Shown here one piece after another: positions 13,086-19,008 of a stretch of DNA of 29,870 nucleotides. The stretch lies in the IMG/VR virus record IMGVR_UViG_3300021197_001730, positions 1 through 29,870 of that record; one strand, 5' to 3'. Source of the DNA: a virus. Position 1 is the first letter of the stretch, and every line of letters begins with the position of its first letter. A model generated the notes under the pieces. That model was not told where the DNA came from. It saw only the letters and a list, made by a program, of their open reading frames with translations, and made no database searches. The position numbers and the translations under genes were made by a program.

Positions 13086-15581
13086 TTAAGCGAATGCGTA
13101 GTCGCTTGAGATTATGTCTTGTAAGTTAAATTTGCCTTTTTCAGGCAGCTCTACTAGGTCAATTCTTTTTTTGTCCGACAATGTAGAGTACGTTGCATTA
13201 TATAATCTTTGTACAACATCGAATATTGTGTACATGGCAACAAATTGTTCTCGTATTAAATAACCAAACTTTTTTGTCTCACATGCGTGAGTGGCAAAGC
13301 TGTCATGAATTAACATGTAATCTGTTATGCCTTCTTCTAATCCGGCTAATACACTGAACATTAAATGACTTGCGTCTAAACTGTGTATAAAATTAGGTGC
13401 AGCAGCGTTGCGTTGCTTCATTTTGTCTAGAGTTCCTTTAGGTCTAGACCTCAAATTCAGCATGATGCAGTTATACACATCATTATTTTTTGTTATTCTG
13501 CTGTTTTTACTTGCTTCACTAGGGCTAATTGCCTTGTCGTAAAGAAATATTCTAACTCTATTTATATGAAAATCTTCATAGGCATGCACAACTGGCAAAC
13601 CTATTGGTGATGTCCATATTAAAGGTTTTGCTTCATGAGCACATAGTTGTGCACATTTTTGAATAAAACGCATGCCTTCCGCAGCTTTGGTAACAGTGTC
13701 GTTAACAGCAACCCATACTTTATTTGCTAAGTACGTTGCAGCTTTTGAACCATTATCTTCGCCTAATGGATGGCTGTCTCTTATTCCTTCTAATACTTCA
13801 TCTTCTAACGGCTTCATCAAATCTTCCATGAGCTGTTGTCTAAATCCATATTTTTCACTTGAATAAGCAAATGTCATCACATTGCGTTTTACTGTCTTTC
13901 TAGTAACACCATACTTTTTCCATAGCATTGCTAAGTCATCAGTATCGTGTTGCAGTTCTTCATTAACTTTGTCGGCAACTATTTGGTAGACATCCGCTGG
14001 CTTACTTGCTGGAACAAGATTAACAGTAGCACCACCTTTTTCGTCTCTTAAAGCAGCACTATAATGTTGTACACCTGAATTAGCACCATCCATTGCAGGT
14101 GGTATAAAACAAATGTAATCTTCGCCCTCTTCTGCATATCCAGCAAAGGCATTACAAGCTGCAAGAAATGAAAATGGTTTGTCAGCTTTATGCCAATACT
14201 TGCGAGTTAAGCCTGGTTTGCGACCAATTAAATAAAGAAGTCTTTGGTTATCATTGACCCATTTTATTCTGTCATCCAAAGATTTTTTGCTTACTTTATC
14301 AAAGTCACCAGTATTTGCGACATGAATACATAACCAATAAGCACCATCGCTTCCTAATCGTTTGCCATTTGCAAACTGAAATAGTGCACGAATATGATCA
14401 CTTCTTTGGTGGTTGAATGTGGGTATTGGATAAACTCTTCCTCTAAAATCTAAGTTGTGAGGCAAGTAAAACTTCTCATGTTTTGCAAGTTCATCTGCAA
14501 TATTTAAGTCAGTTGTCATGTTGACTAAATCAGCATCAAAAGCTCTATTACGAAGAATAATTTTTTCTTTCGTCTTTTTAATATGCTTTCTTTGATTTGT
14601 GTCTAGCTCTTCCCAATTGTCAGTATTTTTAGGCACCTTCAATTTAACTTTTTTGGGAAATTTGCTTATAACAAAATCATTTTGCCAAGCTGCTTTTACC
14701 TCTGCTAAAACTGTTGTGTTAATAGCAAACGGTGTTGCTTGTATTGCATTAAGTGCTTTGCAAATGCGCTGCATAGAGTTTGACTTAAAAGCAGAATTAA
14801 TTAATTCTTTTTGCTTCTTGTTTACTCTTCGAACTAGTGGCACCAAACTCGCTAATTGCTTGTTGTGGTAACAACCAGAATTGAAGGCAGTCCATGGCAC
14901 TGGCTTTTCCAACATTGGTTTGAAAATAGGAGACATCCAGCTTATTTCGCCTGTAAGCTCTTCTACTAGTTTGCTTCCAATTTCTGATAATCCTAAGTTT
15001 TTAACAAAGAACTTTTTTCTTGGTCTGTCGTAAACTTCAAAAAGTTCACTACCTACCATCACACAATTCAATACAGCACCGCCGACATTTACTAACTGCT
15101 CTGTTGTCCATCTTTCTACAGAATGACCTTCACGGCTAGCTACTGCTGACATTGCTTTAAGTCTGTGTTTTGGTGAGTTGTGGTTTTTTCTAGCCATTTC
15201 AAAAAGTCTTTTAAATAGCTTTGGATTAGTTTCTTCAAAATTTTGTGCCCATAATTCGACACAAATTTGTTTACCTATGTTGTTGCATATATTCGTCAAA
15301 TCAGTACATTGGCCGACGCCAATAAATGCGTAATTTAAACCAATATAAGCAATAGTGTGTTTATTGAGGTTATTTAATGCTTGATACCAGAACGGCCTAC
15401 TTGTGATTAATTTAGTCTGTTCTAGTTCTGATGTTAATGCTTCTACTACAAGTGGAAGTGCACCTTTTACAAGCTTTGTATCTACTGTTCCCAGTATGCC
15501 TGTCTTTGTTAAATTTTCTTCCTGTTGATTAAATCTTTCTACGCCCTCTTGGAGCATATTAAATTCATTCAAAGAATTCAT
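13086..15581 (-). CDS. T7-type single-subunit RNA polymerase
   Basis: The phage transcriptase (831 aa; T7 has 883), which would transcribe phage genes from its own promoters. The catalytic residues are present: Asp498 (PPAMDGANSG), Lys565 and Tyr573 (KRNVMTFAYSS), and Asp760 (MLIHDSFAT). PHNLDFRGRVYPIP and APNFIHSLDASHL are signature stretches, and the protein ends DYAFA as T7 ends DFAFA. The specificity loop should be near residues 701-725. AGGAGG just upstream picks the ATG at 15581 rather than 15599. A T7-like promoter at 15604-15621 starts a 23-base leader, so the enzyme probably transcribes its own gene. Confidence 0.97.
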   Translation of the reverse strand: MNSLNEFNMLQEGVERFNQQEENLTKTGILGTVDTKLVKGALPLVVEALTSELEQTKLITSRPFWYQALNNLNKHTIAYIGLNYAFIGVGQCTDLTNICNNIGKQICVELWAQNFEETNPKLFKRLFEMARKNHNSPKHRLKAMSAVASREGHSVERWTTEQLVNVGGAVLNCVMVGSELFEVYDRPRKKFFVKNLGLSEIGSKLVEELTGEISWMSPIFKPMLEKPVPWTAFNSGCYHNKQLASLVPLVRRVNKKQKELINSAFKSNSMQRICKALNAIQATPFAINTTVLAEVKAAWQNDFVISKFPKKVKLKVPKNTDNWEELDTNQRKHIKKTKEKIILRNRAFDADLVNMTTDLNIADELAKHEKFYLPHNLDFRGRVYPIPTFNHQRSDHIRALFQFANGKRLGSDGAYWLCIHVANTGDFDKVSKKSLDDRIKWVNDNQRLLYLIGRKPGLTRKYWHKADKPFSFLAACNAFAGYAEEGEDYICFIPPAMDGANSGVQHYSAALRDEKGGATVNLVPASKPADVYQIVADKVNEELQHDTDDLAMLWKKYGVTRKTVKRNVMTFAYSSEKYGFRQQLMEDLMKPLEDEVLEGIRDSHPLGEDNGSKAATYLANKVWVAVNDTVTKAAEGMRFIQKCAQLCAHEAKPLIWTSPIGLPVVHAYEDFHINRVRIFLYDKAISPSEASKNSRITKNNDVYNCIMLNLRSRPKGTLDKMKQRNAAAPNFIHSLDASHLMFSVLAGLEEGITDYMLIHDSFATHACETKKFGYLIREQFVAMYTIFDVVQRLYNATYSTLSDKKRIDLVELPEKGKFNLQDIISSDYAFA

Positions 15582-15603
15582 TAAGCCTCCTGTACTCAAT
15601 CTG

Positions 15604-15621
15604 CTTTAGTGCGGCATCTTG
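15604..15621 (-). promoter_or_regulatory. Predicted phage RNA polymerase promoter (own gene)
   Basis: The minus strand reads CAAGATGCCGCACTAAA then G (+1 at 15604). It matches 11 of 17 positions of the T7 promoter, including CACT and the A just before +1, and 13-14 positions of the sister site at 4945-4962. The leader to the RNA polymerase ATG is 23 bases and holds AGGAGG. The upstream neighbour is a terminator. Confidence 0.75.
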
Positions 15622-15630
15622 AATTTGAGT

Positions 15631-15656
15631 AAAAAAAAAGTGCCGATTAGGCACTA
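15631..15656 (-). terminator. Intrinsic terminator between regulator and RNA polymerase genes
   Basis: On the minus strand AGTGCC, loop TAATC, GGCACT, then T9. It should stop most transcription coming from the regulator gene just before the phage promoter, so that host-driven read-through would give only a little RNA polymerase. Confidence 0.88.
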
Positions 15657-15682
15657 TGAATCTCGAAAAATGTTGGATCAAA

Positions 15683-16180
15683 TCATATTTTATTACGAAT
15701 ATTGTCGTCAGTCTTGACAGCCAATAATGATGTTCTTACACGCATATCTGCTTGAGCAAGGTTAAAAGTTTCATTAATATTAAACCATTTTAATGCAAAA
15801 TGTCTCCATGCATTAACTACCTCAATCCCAACGATAACCTTGCGATTTTCTATAAATACCCAGCCTGCATCTTCGCAATCTCCAATTGTGTCATACACAA
15901 ACTGACGACTTAAGCTTAATCTTTTTGCTATTTGGGGTCTACTGTAAGTAGCGTCGTACGAATGTAGTAAATACAATAGACGAAATATATTCATCTTTTG
16001 ATTACTAGACATAAAAAACATTATTATGTTTACGTACGATGTCTGTTTTATATCAAAACCTTCAATCTGTTTTGCAGCTAAGGTTTGACAATATGCGTCC
16101 CATGCATCATCCAATTTTCCATCCAGTAGTGGATGTGTGATCCCGTCTATATCTAAAATGTCGTCGTTATTAAAAGCCAT
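15683..16180 (-). CDS. Winged-helix transcriptional regulator (165 aa)
   Basis: A probable DNA-binding regulator. The middle carries a helix-turn-helix of the MarR or similar type: YSRPQIAKRLSLSRQFVYDT, then IGDCEDAGWVFIENRKVIVG as second helix and wing. The N-terminal 60 residues and the basic end (FALKWFNINETFNLAQADMR) are not assigned. The ribosome binding site is weak. Its place between integrase/attP and the RNA polymerase gene, with a terminator and phage promoter after it, makes it the best candidate for the lysis-lysogeny control protein. No other repressor is seen in the window. Confidence 0.75.
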   Translation of the reverse strand: MAFNNDDILDIDGITHPLLDGKLDDAWDAYCQTLAAKQIEGFDIKQTSYVNIIMFFMSSNQKMNIFRLLYLLHSYDATYSRPQIAKRLSLSRQFVYDTIGDCEDAGWVFIENRKVIVGIEVVNAWRHFALKWFNINETFNLAQADMRVRTSLLAVKTDDNIRNKI

Positions 16181-16268
16181 AGCTTTTTATGTTGTTACAC
16201 CATGATCTTGTAAAGTACGAAATTCTGACATTTGGCAATATGTTGTTTGTGATTATTTAATGACCAAT

Positions 16269-16379
16269 AAAAAGACGCCACGCAAAGCTGTAGATTTGCA
16301 GCTGGATAGAGCACTAGACTACGAATCTAGGGGTCAGGAGTTCGAATCTTCTCGAGCGCGCCATTTATGGCGTCTTTTT
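16269..16379. repeat. 12-bp inverted repeats enclosing the attachment site
   Basis: AAAAAGACGCCA (16269-16280) and TGGCGTCTTTTT (16368-16379) are perfect inverted copies either side of the tRNA-like segment. On the plus strand the right copy also forms a CGCCA-TTTA-TGGCG hairpin before TCTTTTT, a local terminator. On the minus strand the left copy gives GGCGTCTTTTT, which may end integrase transcripts. Confidence 0.75.
16298..16363 (+). other. attP: attP: 3' part of tRNA-Arg(ACG)
   Basis: From CAGCTGGATAGAGCAC to GCGCGCCA the sequence is the 3' 66 or so bases of a bacterial tRNA-Arg. The anticodon arm is CTAGA-CTACGAA-TCTAG (anticodon ACG), the T arm AGGAG-TTCGAAT-CTTCT, then the 3' acceptor strand CGAGCGC, G and CCA. 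The 5' acceptor strand (GCGCTCG would be needed) and the 5' half of the D stem are missing, so it is not a working tRNA gene. It starts 20 bases from the integrase stop. Integration here would rebuild the host tRNA 3' end. Confidence 0.88.
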
Positions 16380-16383
16380 GTCA

Positions 16384-17208
16384 TTAAGTATTGACTGCTT
16401 CTAGCAGGTCTTGGTCATCAATATGAGCATAACGCAGCGTTGTGGTTATGTTTGAGTGACCTAATAATCTCTGCACCATAGCAATATTTTTTGTTTTTCT
16501 TAGTAAACGAGTTGCCGTCGTGTGGCGCAGCGTGTGAAGAACAAATTGTTCATCATGTGCTAATCCCATGTCATCTCTTACCTTAGCCCAAAATCTGTGA
16601 ACTTGGTGTTTTCTTATTTTAAATGGGACATATTTATTTACTAAGTCTCTAGCTCGTGGAGTAAGTGGAACAGACCTAGCTTTGCCTGTTTTAGTTTTCC
16701 ACAACCTGACCCAATCTCCATCAATATTATCTTGAGTGAGATCTAATAGCTCTCCACGCCTCATACCTGTGTCTATAAGTATGGCTGTGATAGCTAGCAT
16801 TTCTTCTCTATGTTTTCTTGCTATCAAGTATTCACACTTGTTTATAGCCTCGAATACTTTGTCCTCTTCGTCAGGAGAAAGCCAACGAACACGGTGTGGT
16901 GCTGGTCGTCGATGTGAAAAGTAAGGAAGTTTGTCAATTAAATCACGTTGCTTTGCATGCTTAAGTAGCGTGCTCAGTACACTCACATTATGATTTAATG
17001 TCTGTGCTGCAAGTGGCTTGCCGCGATGCGATTTTAATTCAGATAATCTTTCAATTAAATAATCAACCATTGCTGTGTCGATGTCTTTAATATCTGGATT
17101 ATCTAATATATTGATAATTCTACGAGCTTGAGAGTGAAATGTTTTACACCCTGCTTTATGCTCCCAAATTTTCATGCCTGCTTTGTCAAGCAGTTCACTA
17201 AGTTTCAT
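16384..17208 (-). CDS. int: Tyrosine-recombinase integrase
   Basis: Site-specific integrase (274 aa) that would insert the phage at a host tRNA-Arg gene. The catalytic set is complete: Arg150 (TGMRRGELL), Lys173 (KTKTGKARSVPL), His225 and Arg228 (HTLRHTTA), His251 (LLGHSNITTT) and nucleophile Tyr260 (LRYAHI). The N-terminal 100 residues form the core-binding SAM-like domain. The protein is short, so a separate arm-binding domain seems missing or tiny. AGGAG upstream fixes the start. The gene ends 20 bases from the attP copy, and a terminator lies directly before it, so it is probably expressed separately from the lysis genes. Confidence 0.95.
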   Translation of the reverse strand: MKLSELLDKAGMKIWEHKAGCKTFHSQARRIINILDNPDIKDIDTAMVDYLIERLSELKSHRGKPLAAQTLNHNVSVLSTLLKHAKQRDLIDKLPYFSHRRPAPHRVRWLSPDEEDKVFEAINKCEYLIARKHREEMLAITAILIDTGMRRGELLDLTQDNIDGDWVRLWKTKTGKARSVPLTPRARDLVNKYVPFKIRKHQVHRFWAKVRDDMGLAHDEQFVLHTLRHTTATRLLRKTKNIAMVQRLLGHSNITTTLRYAHIDDQDLLEAVNT

Positions 17209-17227
17209 TTATTTTCTCCTTTATTAC

Positions 17228-17257
17228 AAAAAACACCGGTCCATGATTGGACCAGTG
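17228..17257 (-). terminator. Terminator between the lysis genes and the integrase gene
   Basis: On the minus strand CACTGGTCC, loop AATCAT, GGACCGGTG, then T6. The 9-bp stem has one G-T pair. It would stop late transcription before the integrase gene. Confidence 0.9.
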
Positions 17258-17270
17258 CATTTAGTTACAA

Positions 17271-17285
17271 AAATTGCGTCTGAAA
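17271..17285 (-). promoter_or_regulatory. Minus-strand copy of the CAGACGCAA motif (copy D)
   Basis: The minus strand reads TTTCAGACGCAATTT, nearly the core of the left-block elements (TTCAGACGCAAATTT). As at 5031-5045, it lies at the 3' end of a gene and is followed by a hairpin terminator, here the one in front of integrase. It may be a promoter with an attenuator or a terminator-linked signal. Confidence 0.45.
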
Positions 17286-17286
17286 C

Positions 17287-17349
17287 TTATTTTTTCTTTT
17301 TAGGCATTTTTTTGGTTTTTTTGCTGCCTTTGTGATAATGACCTGGCAT
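17287..17349 (-). CDS. Tiny basic protein (20 aa)
   Basis: The complete product is MPGHYHKGSKKTKKMPKKKK. It has an excellent ribosome binding site (AGGAG ending about six bases before the ATG) placed on the stop codon of the lysozyme gene. Short proteins starting MPGHY and continuing as Lys-rich tails occur in several marine phage genomes as I recall them, which supports reality despite the size. The charge suggests RNA, DNA or envelope binding. Function unknown. Its stop codon is next to the copy D motif. Confidence 0.75.
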   Translation of the reverse strand: MPGHYHKGSKKTKKMPKKKK

Positions 17350-17351
17350 AA

Positions 17352-17771
17352 CTACTCCTGATATTTTCCAGTTTTAATTTGTGTGGCAAGCTCTTGTGCG
17401 CGCGAGCCAACTTGGGTGGACCAACGGCTGTCTAGCAACTCTGCTGCCGCTGTGTCGAAATCTGATTCCTTTAGCGCTGCCATTGCGTTTTCGAATTTGA
17501 GAGCTGTCCCTATTCCCACATTGAAAACAAAATTCATCAGTGCATCGTATCTTGCAGGGTTTAAGCTTTGCGACCATGGCATCAGCTTTTCCATTTGTGC
17601 GTCTACTCGCGCAAGATCGTTCATTAGAAGGTATTTTGCCTCGTCTTCCGTAATACCCACATCTTGCAAATTTCTTCCGATTCCAATTGTTAACTTGTTC
17701 GATGTGCATTTATAAGGTTTTAACTCCAGACCTTCGTGTCTAATTATTTGATCAATTAATTTGTTATTCAT
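17352..17771 (-). CDS. T4-type lysozyme (GH24 endolysin)
   Basis: Cleaves the glycan strands of peptidoglycan at lysis (139 aa). The segment IIRHEGLELKPYKCTSNKLT followed by IGIGRNL holds Glu13 and Thr28 of the Glu-Asp-Thr triad of T4 lysozyme. The Asp position is Cys22 (YKCT), a variant found in a branch of phage lysozymes and shown in T4 to retain activity when engineered. ALMNFVFNVG is the usual second signature. There is no signal peptide, so it depends on the holin encoded just before it (overlap of four bases). Confidence 0.92.
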   Translation of the reverse strand: MNNKLIDQIIRHEGLELKPYKCTSNKLTIGIGRNLQDVGITEDEAKYLLMNDLARVDAQMEKLMPWSQSLNPARYDALMNFVFNVGIGTALKFENAMAALKESDFDTAAAELLDSRWSTQVGSRAQELATQIKTGKYQE

Positions 17772-18136
17772 TTTTTACTTTTTCTTTCTAAAAATCCTTC
17801 AACAGCACCTCCACCGAAGTAAAAACCAAGTATTATTAGCATCGCGTAATTAATACTAAATTGGTCCATAACTTGAGTGACATCACTAGGATTTCCACGC
17901 TCTAAAACTGTCATTGCTAAAACAAGCACGTAACTTATCAAAAACGTCAAACCAAACATTAAAGCCAAATAGCGTTGAGCAATTTTGAAAGGAGCATAGG
18001 CAGCTAATAAATCCGTTTTAGCTTTTGCCTTTGCTTGTATTTCTTCTTCAGTTGATGTGTGCATGTCGTCAATTAGCTGCATGCCTTTTGACACTACATC
18101 GCCTGAACCTAATATTTTTCCTATTACGTTTAACAT
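17768..18136 (-). CDS. Holin (3TM-type family)
   Basis: Makes inner-membrane pores that release the lysozyme (122 aa). After a helical N-terminus (about 50 residues, including a STEEEIQAKAKAKTD coiled-coil-like part), there are two clear membrane spans (about residues 55-77, YLALMFGLTFLISYVLVLAM, and 93-112, AMLIILGFYFGGGAVEGFL) and a basic tail (ERKSKK). The pattern with AQRYLALMF and FYFGGGAV fits the 3TM-type holins of phages and gene transfer agents. It overlaps both neighbours by one to four bases, forming a lysis cassette. Confidence 0.82.
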   Translation of the reverse strand: MLNVIGKILGSGDVVSKGMQLIDDMHTSTEEEIQAKAKAKTDLLAAYAPFKIAQRYLALMFGLTFLISYVLVLAMTVLERGNPSDVTQVMDQFSINYAMLIILGFYFGGGAVEGFLERKSKK

Positions 18137-18585
18137 TACAGTCCTTGTAAAAATTTAATCCAAACATAGATAAGAACTACGCCGATAGACGACACTGCGA
18201 CAATCGTTGCAATAGCTCTAATTTTATCTCGTTTTTTTAACGCTGCTTCTAATTCTTTTTTCTTTTCTGCTCGGGCATGGGCAATTGTTTTTTGTAATCG
18301 TTCCCATTGACCTGGCGCACCATATAAAAGAAACATGCTTCGCAGCTCATCTCTCATGCGTTTTTGGTCTTCTTCTTTAAAGTGCTCTTCAATGGCATTA
18401 TCCATCAAACCGCCAAATCGTTTCTTTTTAGCTCTTGTGGCGCCTACTTGTAATTCTGCTTCTGCGTTAGCGTACTTCATTACAGCAGCTTGCGCAGAGC
18501 TTAAATCTCTGCCCATTTCTACACATTTTTTTAGTGTGGCGTGAGCTGCAGTAATAGCAGAAAAAGCAGTGATCGGATCGATCAT
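18136..18585 (-). CDS. Coiled-coil membrane protein of the lysis cassette (149 aa)
   Basis: The N-terminal part (MIDPITAFSAITAAHATLKK) and the middle (LRSMFLLYGAPGQWERLQKT) match a family I recall from marine phages near lysis or tail genes, without a settled function. A long charged helix (HARAEKKKELEAALKKRDKI) is followed by a single C-terminal membrane span (about 128-146) and a short end. The topology, coiled coil plus one span, would suit a spanin-like or lysis-timing role, but i-spanins usually have the span at the N-terminus. AGGAG sets the start. Confidence 0.75.
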   Translation of the reverse strand: MIDPITAFSAITAAHATLKKCVEMGRDLSSAQAAVMKYANAEAELQVGATRAKKKRFGGLMDNAIEEHFKEEDQKRMRDELRSMFLLYGAPGQWERLQKTIAHARAEKKKELEAALKKRDKIRAIATIVAVSSIGVVLIYVWIKFLQGL

Positions 18586-18594
18586 ACTTTACTC

Positions 18595-18771
18595 CTATAT
18601 AACTAAGGTTACTACTGCGATTGCTGCTCCTACTACTGTGATTGTTGAGACCATAATTAAACCTTCAAGTCTCCACATACGTTTTTCTAAACCGTCAAGT
18701 TTATTTTGAACGTATTCGTATCGTACGGCACATTCTCTTTCATGTGCTTCTAATTGGCCTTGTGTGTCCAT
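18595..18771 (-). CDS. XhlA-like small membrane protein (58 aa)
   Basis: A short gene filling the space before the coiled-coil membrane protein. It starts 3 bases after the stop of the 77-residue gene, with TGGGGA as the ribosome binding site. The N-terminal 36 residues form an amphipathic coil (HERECAVRYEYVQNKLDGLE) and the C-terminal 22 a membrane span (LIMVSTITVVGAAIAVVTLV). This is the layout of XhlA/haemolysin-type proteins that accompany holins. It is the first gene of the lysis cassette and probably assists lysis. Confidence 0.75.
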   Translation of the reverse strand: MDTQGQLEAHERECAVRYEYVQNKLDGLEKRMWRLEGLIMVSTITVVGAAIAVVTLVI

Positions 18772-18774
18772 TTT

Positions 18775-19008
18775 TTATCCCCAGACTTTGGTGCTACCGA
18801 CATACACTTCAGACACTGCCGTGCTGCCGACATAAATTGCTGATGGAGTTGTTGAGCCGATGCTTATGTTAGTTAAACTAGATGAAGGTGGCGTTTGATT
18901 ACCTGACCCACCGCCACCAGTTGTCACATTTGCTGTACTTGGGAAATTTGTGAAAGGTGAAACTTTGAGGCTACCAAAGTAACTAAAGGGAGATACTTTG
19001 AAAGCCAT
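18775..19008 (-). CDS. Small structural-type protein (77 aa)
   Basis: Glycine, serine and valine rich. The start carries a repeat, KVSPFSYFGS then KVSPFTNFPS, and the end another, IYVGSTAVSEVYVGSTKVWG. The end pattern (IYVGSTxVxxVYVGSTKVW) is seen at the end of small virion or fibre-associated proteins in many phages. Its start overlaps the stop of the long fibre gene (TAATG). A tail-tip or fibre accessory role is likely. No enzyme signature. Confidence 0.7.
   Translation of the reverse strand: MAFKVSPFSYFGSLKVSPFTNFPSTANVTTGGGGSGNQTPPSSSLTNISIGSTTPSAIYVGSTAVSEVYVGSTKVWG

Noticed and set aside
16269-16363. A complete tRNA-Arg gene
   Set aside because: The anticodon arm, T arm and 3' acceptor strand are good, but the 5' acceptor strand and 5' half of the D stem do not pair. 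It is better explained as an attP copy of the 3' part of a host tRNA.
18529-18550. ACGCCACACTAAAA on the minus strand as a phage promoter
   Set aside because: It resembles the core, but it is inside the start of the 149-residue gene and has ACA instead of GCA; no terminator or gene start follows at a useful distance.
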